64,000 bases of DNA from Rhodoglobus sp. (lineage in GTDB: Bacteria > Actinomycetota > Actinomycetes > Actinomycetales > Microbacteriaceae), in assembly GCA_025463605.1 (NCBI GenBank), contig JAODAV010000015.1:108311-172310 (forward strand). The letters are read 5' to 3'. Positions 16,084 through 24,897 of the stretch are shown here, piece after piece. Every line of letters begins with the position of its first letter. Position 1 is the first letter of the stretch. Below the pieces are notes generated by a model. That model ran no database searches. It had not been told where the DNA came from and saw nothing but the letters and a program-made list of their open reading frames with translations. Both the position numbers and the translations under genes were made by a program.

Positions 16084-16826
16084 ACCTCCTCGCCGACGCG
16101 TTTCGCTGGCTGTTCTCGCCCGAGCGGCTCACGGGCGGCCAGCCCCTTCCCGCCGCGATCGGCGAGCACCTCTGGTACACGTTCGTCTCCGTGCTCATCG
16201 CGGCGCTCATCGCCATTCCGCTCGGCTGGCTCATCGGGCACACCGGCCGAGGTCGCGAGATCGCTGTCGCAATCTCGGGCGCCGCGCGTGCCCTGCCCTC
16301 GTTCGGGCTCATCGTGCTGCTGGTGCTGCTCGTGGGGGTGCTCAACAAGCCGTTGGCAGCCGTCACGGCGTTCGTCATCCTCGCCATCCCCTCGATACTC
16401 GCGGGGGCGTACGCAGGGTTCGAGGCGATCGACCGCCGCGTGATCGATGCGGCCCGCGCGATGGGCATGACCGAATGGCAGGTGCTGTGGAAGGTCGAGG
16501 TGCCGCTCGGCATGCCACTGCTCATCGGCGGCCTTCGCTCGGCGACGCTGCAGGTCGTGGCGACTGTCGCGATCGCCGCGTACGTGAATCTCGGCGGACT
16601 CGGCTACTACATCATCCAGGGCGTGCCACTGCGGCGGTTCGACCAGATTCTGGGCGGCGCTCTCGTGATCGTCGCTCTCGCACTGCTGCTCGACGGGCTC
16701 TTCGCCCTCGTGCAGCGCTTCGTCGTGCCGCGCGGTGTATCCGCCGGCCGACCCAGGGAACTCCGCTCGTCGCCAACCCGGCGCCGCGCGGTGGTGGGGA
16801 CCCCCATCGAAGAAGGAAAAGGATAG
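16080..16826 (+). CDS. Osmoprotectant ABC transporter permease (OpuCD-like)
   Basis: A 248-residue permease paralogous to the preceding one. The docking motif reads ARAMGMTEWQVLWKVEVPLGMPLLIGGLR, close to the OpuCB/OpuCD consensus. GTG 16080 overlaps the previous stop. The C-terminal tail is basic and probably cytoplasmic. Confidence 0.9.
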   Translation: MNLLADAFRWLFSPERLTGGQPLPAAIGEHLWYTFVSVLIAALIAIPLGWLIGHTGRGREIAVAISGAARALPSFGLIVLLVLLVGVLNKPLAAVTAFVILAIPSILAGAYAGFEAIDRRVIDAARAMGMTEWQVLWKVEVPLGMPLLIGGLRSATLQVVATVAIAAYVNLGGLGYYIIQGVPLRRFDQILGGALVIVALALLLDGLFALVQRFVVPRGVSAGRPRELRSSPTRRRAVVGTPIEEGKG

Positions 16827-16828
16827 AA

Positions 16829-17740
16829 ATGTTCACAGCAAGGAACAAGGGCCGGCTCGCTTTAGGCGCAGCCGTGGTCGGGGCGGCATTGGCCCTGTCA
16901 GGGTGCGCATCAGGTGATCCTCTGGACCCGGGCACCGATGACGGGGGTTCGACCGATACCATCACGATCGGCTCGCAGGCGTACTACTCCAACGAGGTCA
17001 TCGCGGAGATCTACGCCCAGGCCCTTGAGAACGCCGGCTTCACGGTCGAGCGCGACTTCAACATCGGGCAGCGGGATGCCTACCTGCCCTCGCTCGAGAG
17101 CGGCGAAGTCGACCTGTTCCCCGAGTACACCGGCAACCTGCTGCAGTACTACGTGCCCGACACGACTGCGACGACCTCCGACGACGTCTACGCGGACCTT
17201 CAGGACGCCCTTCCCGATGGCCTGGAGGTGCTCGACCAGTCGTCGGCGACCGACCAGGACTCGTACAACGTGACCGCTGCGTTCGCCGAGGAGAACAACC
17301 TCGAGTCGCTCGCGGACCTCAAGAACGTGACGGTTCCGCTGACCCTCGGTGGGGCGCCGGAGCTCGAGGAGCGTCCGTACGGTCCGAGCGGCCTGCTCGA
17401 GAAGTACGGCGTGACCGTGGGGTTCTCCGCGACTGGTGACACCACCGTCGAGGACCTGCTCGCCGGCACGATCAACATCGCCAACGTCTACAGCGCCGAC
17501 CCGCGCATCCAGACCGAGGATCTCGTGACGCTCTCCGACCCCGACGGCCTGTTCCTCGCGTCGAACGTCGTTCCGCTCGTGAACTCCGACATCGCCGACC
17601 AGATCGCCGACGTGATCAACGCGGTGAGTGCCAAGCTCACGCCCGAGGGGCTCGTGGCTCTCAACGTGAAGTCCACGGTCGACCAGGAGTCCTCTGAAGA
17701 CATCGCGACCGAGTGGCTCACCGACAACGGCCTGATCTAG
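16829..17740 (+). CDS. Osmoprotectant-binding lipoprotein (OpuCC/ProX-like)
   Basis: A 303-residue surface lipoprotein with lipobox LSGC (Cys26). The mature part shows the OpuAC-type binding fold: ITIGSQAYYSNEVIAEIYAQALE, then GEVDLFPEYTGNLLQYY, where aromatic residues in this class cage quaternary ammonium groups. ATG 16829 has AGAAGGAAAAGG upstream; the frame is open further but runs through the permease gene. It is last in the operon and followed by a strong bidirectional terminator. Specificity (betaine, choline, carnitine) is not resolved. Confidence 0.9.
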   Translation: MFTARNKGRLALGAAVVGAALALSGCASGDPLDPGTDDGGSTDTITIGSQAYYSNEVIAEIYAQALENAGFTVERDFNIGQRDAYLPSLESGEVDLFPEYTGNLLQYYVPDTTATTSDDVYADLQDALPDGLEVLDQSSATDQDSYNVTAAFAEENNLESLADLKNVTVPLTLGGAPELEERPYGPSGLLEKYGVTVGFSATGDTTVEDLLAGTINIANVYSADPRIQTEDLVTLSDPDGLFLASNVVPLVNSDIADQIADVINAVSAKLTPEGLVALNVKSTVDQESSEDIATEWLTDNGLI

Positions 17741-17751
17741 CCACACTGCGG

Positions 17752-17786
17752 CGAAGGGGGCGGATGCGCGAGCGTCCGCCCCTTCG
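17752..17786. terminator. Bidirectional terminator hairpin
   Basis: CGAAGGGGGCGGA (17752-17764) pairs with TCCGCCCCTTCG (17775-17786) across a ten-base loop. It separates the osmoprotectant operon from the convergent DedA gene and can serve both. Confidence 0.75.
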
Positions 17787-17798
17787 TTGCGCCGAGCG

Positions 17799-18539
17799 CT
17801 ACAGCGGGTCGTCGATCGTCGATGGGTCACCGTCGCCCGGCGTCGCCATGTGGCGGGCTTCCGACCGCTCCAGCAGTTTCTTCACGACGAACGCGCCGAT
17901 GATGAAGGCGGCGACGATGCCCACGAAGATGTAGCCCGCATAGTGCAACTGGTCGAGCAGATCACGAAAGCTGCCCGCGGCGAACGTGCCTACCGACACG
18001 TAGGCGAAGCTCCAGATGGCGCACGCCGGGGCGGTCCACAGGATGAACTTGCGGTAACTCATGGTGCTCATGCCGACCGTGATGGGGATGAGCGAATGCA
18101 GCACGGGCAGGAACCGGGAGACGAACACGGCGATGCCGCCCCGCCTGTCGAGGTAGTTCTCGGCGCGGATCCAGTTGCGCTCGCCGATGCGACGTCCGAG
18201 CCGGGACGCGCGAATCTTGGGCCCGAAGAACCGGCCGAGGGCGAATCCGATGCTCTCGCCGCACAGCGCACCGATGATTACAGCGAGGGCGAGCCCGAAG
18301 TACTCGATGGGGTTGCCGACCGCGGTCGCCGCGACGATCACGATGGTGTCCCCGGGCACGAGCAATCCGACCAGCACGGAGGTCTCGAGAAGGATGCCGA
18401 ATCCCGCGAGCAGCGTGCGCACAACCGGGTCCACGAGCTGCACGGTAGTGAGCACCCAGCTGAGGGCGCCGTTGAGCAGCATCGCGAACCAGTCGAACGG
18501 ATTCGCCGCCTCCGCTGCCATCGCCACCCACTCGTTCAC
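17799..18539 (-). CDS. DedA-family membrane protein
   Basis: A 246-residue integral membrane protein of the DedA/VTT family. Family marks include ETSVLVGLLVPGDTIVI, the GALCGESIGFALGRFFG block, and FVSRFLPVLHSLIPITVGMSTMSYRKF with the conserved arginine. DedA proteins scramble or recycle lipid carriers such as undecaprenyl phosphate and support membrane homeostasis. The start is GTG 18539 or ATG 18521; neither has a strong ribosome site. The C-terminal 25 residues are acidic and unstructured. Confidence 0.88.
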   Translation of the reverse strand: MNEWVAMAAEAANPFDWFAMLLNGALSWVLTTVQLVDPVVRTLLAGFGILLETSVLVGLLVPGDTIVIVAATAVGNPIEYFGLALAVIIGALCGESIGFALGRFFGPKIRASRLGRRIGERNWIRAENYLDRRGGIAVFVSRFLPVLHSLIPITVGMSTMSYRKFILWTAPACAIWSFAYVSVGTFAAGSFRDLLDQLHYAGYIFVGIVAAFIIGAFVVKKLLERSEARHMATPGDGDPSTIDDPL

Positions 18540-18579
18540 GTGTCGAGCCTAACCAGCGCGCGCGAGTGGGTCTGGGGGG

Positions 18580-19371
18580 CTAGCCAACCAATCCGGGGAG
18601 GGGTTGGCGCAGGGCGTCGAGTCGAGTACGCCACGCGGCGAGCCGTCCGGGCTGTTCGGCGAGTGCGGGGCCGTCCACCCAGCTCGTCGCGATTCGGATT
18701 CCGTGCAGCGCGTTGAGCACCCACAGTTCGGTGCCGTCGAGCTCGGCCGGGGTTACGGCCTCCTCGTGCGTGTCGAGTCCGAGCGCGCGCGCGAGGGTGA
18801 GGGTGCTGCGTGCCGTGACGCTGTCGACACGATCGGCGTCAGCCGGAGGCCCGCAGAGGATGTCGCCGCGCCACCACAGCAGGGCGCTGTACGCACCCTC
18901 GACGACGTAACCCTCCGGGCTCAGAATGACCGCCTCATCCGCCCCTCGCTCCTGCACGGAGGTGCGCACGGCGAGCAGCCGATCGAGGTCGGGTCCCTTC
19001 ACCCGCGGCGTCTTGCGCGGGTCTGCGCCCGTCCAGGTCGCGAGCACTGCGGAGCGGGCGCGCTCGGGTGCGGTCCTGAGACGGAAGATGAGGCGCGGTG
19101 CCCCGAGCCGGGAGTGCAGCTCGACCCGGGGAAACCAGTCGCCCTGCCTCGGGATCGCGGCGATAGCGGCATCCCAGAATGCCGCCGGGTCGGTCTGGAT
19201 GTTGCGAGAAATCGACGTCATGAACCGGGTGCGGTGCAGATCGAGGGCGAGGGTCTTGCCCTCGCTGACGAGCCATGAGTCGGCCGCCTCGATCTCGGTG
19301 AGGGTCATGTCGCAGTACTCGAGAGCTTCGAGCGCTCCATCGTGCCAACGGTAGATGGACGTCACGCTCAT
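18580..19371 (-). CDS. pabC: Aminodeoxychorismate lyase-like class IV aminotransferase
   Basis: A 263-residue PLP enzyme of fold type IV. It contains LDLHRTRF near residue 50, a VKGPDLDRLLAVRT segment with the candidate PLP lysine, EAVILSPEGYVVEGAYSALLWW, and ELWVLNALHGIR for phosphate and carboxylate binding. It faces a PabB homologue across 11 bp, which supports the role of converting aminodeoxychorismate to p-aminobenzoate for folate. ATG 19371 has TACCCT exactly six bases upstream, so a leaderless mRNA is predicted; ATG 19308 is an alternative that would remove 21 poorly conserved residues. Function rests largely on the neighbour. Confidence 0.8.
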   Translation of the reverse strand: MSVTSIYRWHDGALEALEYCDMTLTEIEAADSWLVSEGKTLALDLHRTRFMTSISRNIQTDPAAFWDAAIAAIPRQGDWFPRVELHSRLGAPRLIFRLRTAPERARSAVLATWTGADPRKTPRVKGPDLDRLLAVRTSVQERGADEAVILSPEGYVVEGAYSALLWWRGDILCGPPADADRVDSVTARSTLTLARALGLDTHEEAVTPAELDGTELWVLNALHGIRIATSWVDGPALAEQPGRLAAWRTRLDALRQPLPGLVG

Positions 19372-19383
19372 AGGCTTAGGGTA
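19371..19383. promoter_or_regulatory. Overlapping divergent leaderless promoters of pabC and pabB
   Basis: On the plus strand TAGGCT (19371-19376) stands six bases before pabB ATG 19383. On the minus strand TACCCT (19383-19378) stands six bases before pabC ATG 19371. The two -10 boxes are two bases apart, and each shares one base with the opposing start codon, so two polymerases could not bind together. Confidence 0.55.
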
Positions 19384-20762
19384 TGCGCTCCTCACGGCAC
19401 GACCGCCCGGCGCTGGGCGCGAGTTCGCAGCCGACGGCAGGAGCCTCACCGGTTCTCACGGCGTCCCTCGGCCGGTGGGTCGACCCCGCGCTCGCATACG
19501 CGGCGCTGTGCGGCGATTCGGATCGCGCGTTCTGGCTCGACAGCGGTCCTTCAGCGACGGCGGGCATGAGCTACCTCGGTGTCGCCGCGGAGCTCGTTAC
19601 CGAGTTCGACGGGCCCGTACTCGAGTGGCTGCGCGCCCAGCAGCGCGACGTGGACACGAGCGAGGTCCCGCCCGGCTTCGCCCTCGGGTGGGTCGGCTGG
19701 CTCGGCTATGAGCTGCGTGGGGAGACGATGGGAGAGCCGATCGAACGCGAGTCGCGCTACCCCCTGGCGGCATTCCTGCGCGTCGACCGTGCGCTCGCAT
19801 TCGATCATGAGCGGCAGGATGTTTTGCTGCTCGCCCTCGATGATGTCGAGTCGTGGCGTGCCGAGGTCGTCCGCGCGCTGGAGCCGTCGGCCGCGTCTCC
19901 GAGAAAGGACCGGGAGGCGCCACATCCTGTCGAAGCGCGCTGGCGTTACACCGACGACGAGTACATCTCCATGATCGAGGCCTGCCAGGCGGCGATCGTC
20001 GAAGGCGACGCTTACCAGTTGTGCCTCACGACCGAGGCGGCAGTGGATGTCTCACCCGACCCGTTCGCGACCTACCTGGCGTTGCGCGCATCCAGCCCGA
20101 CGCACCATGGTGCCCTGCTGCGGGCGGGGGAGGTCTCGCTGCTCAGCTCCTCGCCGGAGCAGTTCCTCACGGTCTCGCCCGACGGGGTCGTCGAGACACG
20201 GCCGATCAAGGGCACGCGACCGCGCGGGACCGACGCCCCAACCGACGAGGCGCTGCGCTCGGAACTCGAGTCGAGCGACAAGGAGCGGGCCGAGAATCTC
20301 ATGATCGTCGACCTCATGCGCAACGACATCGGGCGCATGTCGCGCGTCGGATCGGTGAGCGTCACGAGCCTGCTCGCGGTGGAGAGCTACGCGCAGGTGC
20401 ACCAGCTCGTCAGCACCGTGCGCGGGCAGCTCGCCGACGGTCTCGACGCGATCGACGCGATCGCGGCGTGCTTTCCCGCCGGTTCGATGACGGGAGCGCC
20501 GAAACTGTCCGCGACCCGCATTCTCGATGGGCTCGAACGCCGGGCGAGGGGCATCTACTCGGGGGCGTTCGGATACCTCGGACTCGACGGAGCGCTCGAC
20601 CTTGCGATGGTCATCCGGTCGATCGTCATCGACTCCCGCGGCTCGACCGTGGGAACGGGCGGCGGTATCACGGCGCTCTCGGTTCCCGTGGAGGAACTCG
20701 AGGAGACGCGCGTGAAGGCGGCCGCACTGCTGCGGGTGCTCGGCGTGTCGCCAGTGCCCTAG
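19383..20762 (+). CDS. pabB: Aminodeoxychorismate synthase component I
   Basis: A 459-residue chorismate-utilising enzyme. The N-terminal lobe carries GFALGWVGWLGYELRGE. The catalytic lobe has PIKGTRPRG with Lys276, the lysine that distinguishes PabB from anthranilate synthase (PIAGT), then SDKERAENLMIVDLMRNDIGR, and SMTGAPKLSATRILDGLE near the end. It forms aminodeoxychorismate with a glutamine amidotransferase that is not encoded here. ATG 19383 is supported by a leaderless -10. The stop shares the tetranucleotide CTAG with the convergent ArsR gene. Confidence 0.92.
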   Translation: MRSSRHDRPALGASSQPTAGASPVLTASLGRWVDPALAYAALCGDSDRAFWLDSGPSATAGMSYLGVAAELVTEFDGPVLEWLRAQQRDVDTSEVPPGFALGWVGWLGYELRGETMGEPIERESRYPLAAFLRVDRALAFDHERQDVLLLALDDVESWRAEVVRALEPSAASPRKDREAPHPVEARWRYTDDEYISMIEACQAAIVEGDAYQLCLTTEAAVDVSPDPFATYLALRASSPTHHGALLRAGEVSLLSSSPEQFLTVSPDGVVETRPIKGTRPRGTDAPTDEALRSELESSDKERAENLMIVDLMRNDIGRMSRVGSVSVTSLLAVESYAQVHQLVSTVRGQLADGLDAIDAIAACFPAGSMTGAPKLSATRILDGLERRARGIYSGAFGYLGLDGALDLAMVIRSIVIDSRGSTVGTGGGITALSVPVEELEETRVKAAALLRVLGVSPVP

Positions 20763-21073
20763 CGGGTTTCGGCGATGCGCTTGATCGCGGAGAGCCGGCG
20801 ATCCCACTCTGATCCGATGCGCTCGAGCTGCCGCGCGAGCTCGCTCATTCGCGCGCCGAGCGCGCGGTATCGCACTTCGCGACCGGCGCGAACGGGTTCG
20901 ACGAGACCGACCTCCACGAGCGCCCCGAGATGCTTGGCGATCGCCTGGCGGCTCACGGGAAGCCTGCCGGCGAGGGCCGAAGCCGAGAGTTCTTCGCGCC
21001 CGAGCTCGGTGAGGATGCTCCAGCGGGTCTCGTCGCCGAGCGCGGCGAACACGGGTGCGAGCGTTGCGGTCAC
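20759..21073 (-). CDS. ArsR-family winged-helix regulator
   Basis: A 104-residue helix-turn-helix repressor. FAALGDETRWSILTELG, then LAGRLPVSRQAIAKHLGALVEVGLV and the wing RAGREVRYRAL are typical of the ArsR subgroup paired with SRPBCC proteins. No metal-binding ELxCxCD motif is present, so it does not look like a metal sensor. GTG 21073 overlaps the upstream gene's TGA as GTGA, which implies translational coupling. It probably binds the two TGCAAC-N6-GTTGCA repeats in front of the operon. Confidence 0.88.
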   Translation of the reverse strand: MTATLAPVFAALGDETRWSILTELGREELSASALAGRLPVSRQAIAKHLGALVEVGLVEPVRAGREVRYRALGARMSELARQLERIGSEWDRRLSAIKRIAETR

Positions 21074-21552
21074 AAGGAGTCCTGTTTCTCGAGGAACGCC
21101 ACGAGCTCGTCGAGCTCTCCGTTCCAGCCCGTGCGGTTGTCCTCCGCACGCCCGCGGCGGTACGCGTCGTCGCCGGCGAGGGTGTTGAAGCCCGTCTCGA
21201 CGACCGTGAGCGCCGTGCCATCCGGTACCTGAACGAGGGTGAAGTGCACGAGCGTGGAGTTCTCCTCGCCGAGTGCGGCATCGTCCCTGCCGCCCCACCG
21301 AAACGCGAAGACGTCGGGTTCGTCGATCTCGACGATCTCGACGGGGACCTCCCCGTAGCCGTCGAACCCGAGCGTGCCACGGCCTCCCACCGCGAGGCTG
21401 TCGAATGATGCTCGCTGCCCGAACCACTCGGTGATGAGCTCGGGCGTGGTCAGGGCCGCCCACACGGTGTGACGGTCGGTACGGATGAGTACGGTGCGCT
21501 CGACGGTGTAGGTGTCGTCGTGCACGAAGGCGGGGATGGTCTGCTCGGTCAT
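21070..21552 (-). CDS. SRPBCC (AHSA1-like) domain protein
   Basis: A 160-residue START-like protein of the AHSA1 group. TVWAALTTPELITEWFGQ and GWNGELDELVAFLEKQ are family signatures. These proteins have a deep hydrophobic cavity, and those next to ArsR regulators are thought to bind or sense small ligands; no reaction is assigned. ATG 21552 has AAAGG six bases upstream. The frame stays open for kilobases upstream, but that is antisense to leuS and later genes. It is the first gene of a two-gene operon. Confidence 0.88.
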   Translation of the reverse strand: MTEQTIPAFVHDDTYTVERTVLIRTDRHTVWAALTTPELITEWFGQRASFDSLAVGGRGTLGFDGYGEVPVEIVEIDEPDVFAFRWGGRDDAALGEENSTLVHFTLVQVPDGTALTVVETGFNTLAGDDAYRRGRAEDNRTGWNGELDELVAFLEKQDSL

Positions 21553-21572
21553 GATGATCCTTTCGATTGATC

Positions 21573-21590
21573 TGCAACAAGATGGTTGCA
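21573..21590. promoter_or_regulatory. Operator copy 1, TGCAAC-N6-GTTGCA
   Basis: Perfect 6-6-6 inverted repeat between the SRPBCC start and its promoter region. An identical arrangement occurs at 21606-21623, 33 bp away centre to centre (about three helical turns). Confidence 0.6.
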
Positions 21591-21605
21591 CATACTGGAT
21601 AACAA

Positions 21606-21623
21606 TGCAACCGTTGAGTTGCA
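21606..21623. promoter_or_regulatory. Operator copy 2, TGCAAC-N6-GTTGCA
   Basis: Second copy with the same arms and spacer length but a different spacer sequence. Together the copies flank the likely minus-strand promoter (TATGTG at 21595-21590), consistent with repression by the ArsR-type protein encoded in this operon. Confidence 0.6.
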
Positions 21624-21690
21624 CTCGCTGTCGCCACGTCATCCGTTCGGTAATCTTGGAAACTCCGCCTAAGCAATGAAGAGAGTTCCT

Positions 21691-24249
21691 GTGGCACACG
21701 AGCACGACGACCGCGACGAGGCCGGCTACGACTTCGCCGCCATCCAGGCGAAGTGGCTGCCGGTATGGGACGAGCTCAAGCCGTTCGCGAGTGGGGACCC
21801 GGGCGACAAGCGCCCCCGCAAGTACGTGCTCGACATGTTCCCGTACCCGTCGGGCGACCTGCACATGGGTCACGCGGAGGCGTACGCGCTCGGCGACGTG
21901 ATCGCGCGGTACTGGCGTATGCAGGGCTTCAACGTGATGCACCCGATCGGCTGGGACTCCTTCGGCCTGCCCGCGGAGAACGCGGCGATCAAACGCAAGG
22001 TCGACCCCGCGAAGTGGACCTACGAGAACATCGAGCAGCAGAAGGCGAGCATGCGCCGGTATGCGCCCTCGTTCGACTGGGACCGCGTGCTCTACACGAG
22101 CGATCCCGAGTACTACCGGTGGAACCAGTGGTTGTTCCTCGAGATGTTCAAGAAGGGCCTGGCCTACCGCAAGGACTCCTGGGTCAACTGGGATCCCGTG
22201 GACCAGACGGTTCTCGCCAACGAGCAGGTGCTGCCGGATGGCACGTCCGAGCGTTCCGGCGCGATCGTGGTCAAGCGCAAGAAGACCCAGTGGTACTTCA
22301 AGATCACGGACTACGCGGACCGCCTGCTCGACGATCTCAACCAGCTCGAGGGCTCCTGGCCGTCGAAGGTCATTTCGATGCAGCGCAACTGGATCGGCCG
22401 GTCGACCGGCGCAGACGTCGACTTCGTGATCGAGGGTCTGGACCGAAAGATCTCCGTGTTCACGACCCGGCCCGACACACTGTACGGCGCCACGTTCATG
22501 GTCGTCGCACCGGATTCCGATCTCGCGGCCGAGCTCGTCGCCGGGTCCACACCTGAGGTGCAGTCCGCCTTCGCCGCGTACCTCGAAGCGGTGCAGAAGA
22601 ACACCGAGATCGAGCGCCAGGATGCGAGTCGCGAGAAGACGGGCATCCCGCTGGAGCGATTCGCCATCAACCCCGTCAACGGTGAGCGGATGCCCATCTG
22701 GACGGCCGACTACGTTCTGGCTGACTACGGACACGGCGCTGTCATGGCCGTGCCTGCGCACGACCAGCGCGACCTCGACTTCGCCCGCAAGTTCGGACTG
22801 CCGGTGCGCGTGGTGCTCGACACGAATGCTCCCGTTACCGGTGCGATTCCCGTGATCAAGGACGGTGTGTTGCCCGACGACCTGCCGCCCCTCGACCCGG
22901 CCTCGACCGGCATCGCCCTGCTCGGCGACGGGCGCATGATCAACTCGGGGCCGCTCGATGGGCTCAGCAAGAACAACGCGACAAGCAAGATCATCGAGCA
23001 GCTCGAGGCGGCCGGAACGGGCCGCGCTTCCAAGACCTACCGCCTGCGCGACTGGCTCATCAGCCGGCAACGCTACTGGGGAACGCCCATCCCGATCATC
23101 CATGGCGCGGACGGCGAGCTCATTCCCGTGCCCGACGAACAGCTGCCCATCGTGCTGCCGCCCACCGAGGGTCTCGACCTGCAGCCCAAAGGCCAGTCGC
23201 CACTCGGAGCGGCCACCGAATGGGTGAATGTGCCCGACCCGCGCGACGGCAGCCCCGCGCTGCGCGACCCCGACACGATGGACACCTTCGTCGACAGCTC
23301 GTGGTACTTCTTGCGCTTCCTCGACCCGCACGACTCGACGCGGGCCTTCGACCCCGCGGAGGCCGAGAAGTGGGCGCCCGTCGACCAGTATGTCGGGGGC
23401 GTGACCCACGCCATCCTGCACCTGCTCTACGCCCGATTCATCACCAAAGTGCTGTTCGACCTGGGCTACGTGAGTTTCACGGAGCCGTTCACCGCGCTGC
23501 TCAACCAGGGCATGGTGCTCATGGACGGCGCCGCGATGTCGAAGAGCAAGGGCAACCTCGTGCGCCTGAGCGACCAGCTCGACGAGCACGGGGTCGATGC
23601 GGTGCGACTCACGATGGCGTTCGCGGGCCCGCCCGAAGACGACATCGACTGGTCGGATGTCTCGCCCGCCGCCTCGGCGAAGTTCCTGGCCCGCGCGTGG
23701 CGCCTGTCGGGCGACGTGACGAGTGCGCCGGACGTCGGCTGGAAAACCGGCGACGTGAGCCTGCGCCGCCAGACCCACCGGCTCCTGCAGGACGGACCAG
23801 TGCTGGTCGAGGCGTTCAAGTTCAACGTGCTCGTGGCGCGAATCATGGAACTCGTGAACGCCACTCGCAAGGCGATCGACAGCGGTCCGGGCGGTGCAGA
23901 CGCAGCGGTGCGCGAAGCCGCCGAGGCCATTGCGATTGCGCTCAGCCTGTTCGCGCCGTACACCGCCGAAGACATGTGGAAGCGCCTCGGGCACGAGCCG
24001 ACGGTTGCACTGCAGCGCTGGCGCAAGGCCGACCCGACGCTGCTCGTCGAGGAGTCCGTCACCGCCGTCGTGCAGGTGGACGGCAAGGTGCGCGATCGCC
24101 TCGAGGTGAGTCCGAAGATCTCTGCGGAAGAGCTCGAGAAGCTCGCTCGCGCTTCGGCGGGCGTCGCGCGGGCGGTGGGTGACCGGGAGGTCGTCAACGT
24201 CATCGTGCGGGCGCCTCGCATCGTCAACATCGCGACCAAGGGCGTCTAG
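21691..24249 (+). CDS. leuS: Leucine-tRNA ligase
   Basis: An 852-residue class Ia aminoacyl-tRNA synthetase that charges tRNA-Leu. The ATP site motifs are HMGH in [11 protein letters not shown] and AMSKS in [10 protein letters not shown]. The connective editing domain lies between them, with [13 protein letters not shown] and the [16 protein letters not shown] editing segment intact. GTG 21691 (MAHEHDD) is preferred because GAGAG precedes it by six bases; ATG 21676 in frame lacks a site. TAATCT near 21651 may be the -10 box. A weak hairpin at 24263-24287 follows. Confidence 0.97.
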   Translation: MAHEHDDRDEAGYDFAAIQAKWLPVWDELKPFASGDPGDKRPRKYVLDMFPYPSGDLHMGHAEAYALGDVIARYWRMQGFNVMHPIGWDSFGLPAENAAIKRKVDPAKWTYENIEQQKASMRRYAPSFDWDRVLYTSDPEYYRWNQWLFLEMFKKGLAYRKDSWVNWDPVDQTVLANEQVLPDGTSERSGAIVVKRKKTQWYFKITDYADRLLDDLNQLEGSWPSKVISMQRNWIGRSTGADVDFVIEGLDRKISVFTTRPDTLYGATFMVVAPDSDLAAELVAGSTPEVQSAFAAYLEAVQKNTEIERQDASREKTGIPLERFAINPVNGERMPIWTADYVLADYGHGAVMAVPAHDQRDLDFARKFGLPVRVVLDTNAPVTGAIPVIKDGVLPDDLPPLDPASTGIALLGDGRMINSGPLDGLSKNNATSKIIEQLEAAGTGRASKTYRLRDWLISRQRYWGTPIPIIHGADGELIPVPDEQLPIVLPPTEGLDLQPKGQSPLGAATEWVNVPDPRDGSPALRDPDTMDTFVDSSWYFLRFLDPHDSTRAFDPAEAEKWAPVDQYVGGVTHAILHLLYARFITKVLFDLGYVSFTEPFTALLNQGMVLMDGAAMSKSKGNLVRLSDQLDEHGVDAVRLTMAFAGPPEDDIDWSDVSPAASAKFLARAWRLSGDVTSAPDVGWKTGDVSLRRQTHRLLQDGPVLVEAFKFNVLVARIMELVNATRKAIDSGPGGADAAVREAAEAIAIALSLFAPYTAEDMWKRLGHEPTVALQRWRKADPTLLVEESVTAVVQVDGKVRDRLEVSPKISAEELEKLARASAGVARAVGDREVVNVIVRAPRIVNIATKGV

Positions 24250-24262
24250 TACACAGCTGATC

Positions 24263-24287
24263 GCTCGCTGCGGTCCTCGAAGCGAGC
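24263..24287 (+). terminator. Possible terminator after leuS
   Basis: GCTCGCT (24263-24269) pairs with AGCGAGC (24281-24287) over an 11-base loop. There is no T-tract. It lies between leuS and the promoter of the comEA-like gene. Confidence 0.4.
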
Positions 24288-24294
24288 ACGCCCG

Positions 24295-24300
24295 TACGGT
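24295..24300 (+). promoter_or_regulatory. Leaderless-type -10 box
   Basis: TACGGT is followed by six bases and the GTG start at 24307. Confidence 0.5.
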
Positions 24301-24306
24301 CGTCGG

Positions 24307-24897
24307 GTGGACGACCCCGTGGATGCCCGGCGCGCGCGCTTGCGGACGCGAACGGGCGCCGTCGTCGTACTCGTACTCGTCGCGCTGGGCTGTGCGGTGC
24401 TCGTGTCGGCCGTCACCCGGGGTGCCCCGGCGTCGGAGGTCGCCCGGCAGGAGCCTGAGACATCTGCCACTGCGTTCGGCGGCGCCGCGATCTTCGTGCA
24501 CGTGCTGGGTGCGGTCGAGCATCCCGGCCTCTATGAATTGCGCGAGGGCGATCGTGCGGTCGACGCCGTGGCTGCGGCGGGCGGGTTTCTCGACACCGCG
24601 GACCAGGCGCAGCTCAATCTGGCCCGCTTCGTAGTGGACGGTGAGCAGATCTCCGTGCCGGTCGTCGGGGAGACGACGGTGAGCGCCCCCGGCCTGACGG
24701 CACAGGGCCTCGTGAATATCAACACGGCGGATGCAGCGGCCCTCGAGACCCTGCCGCGCGTCGGCCCGGCCATGGCTGCCCGCATCATCGCCTGGCGGGA
24801 GGCCAACGGCCGGTTCACGGCGGTCGAAGACCTCATGAACGTGTCCGGTATCGGCGACCGCACCTTTGAGGGCCTCAAAGATCTCGTCACGGTATGA
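24307..24897 (+). CDS. comEA: ComEA-like DNA-binding protein (SLBB plus helix-hairpin-helix)
   Basis: A 196-residue membrane-anchored DNA receptor. One membrane helix (about residues 17-38) is followed by a linker, an SLBB domain (IFVHVLGAVEHPGLYELREGDRAVDAVAAAGG) and a C-terminal double helix-hairpin-helix (LVNINTADAAALETLPRVGPAMAARIIAWRE...). In competent bacteria ComEA binds extracellular double-stranded DNA and passes it to ComEC. The start is a GTG in leaderless position. ATGA overlap couples it to comEC. Confidence 0.9.
   Translation: MDDPVDARRARLRTRTGAVVVLVLVALGCAVLVSAVTRGAPASEVARQEPETSATAFGGAAIFVHVLGAVEHPGLYELREGDRAVDAVAAAGGFLDTADQAQLNLARFVVDGEQISVPVVGETTVSAPGLTAQGLVNINTADAAALETLPRVGPAMAARIIAWREANGRFTAVEDLMNVSGIGDRTFEGLKDLVTV

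Noticed and set aside
19383..20762. Anthranilate synthase component I (trpE) for the PabB call
   Set aside because: The active-site motif is PIKGT with Lys276, as in aminodeoxychorismate synthase, and the neighbour is a PabC-like lyase.
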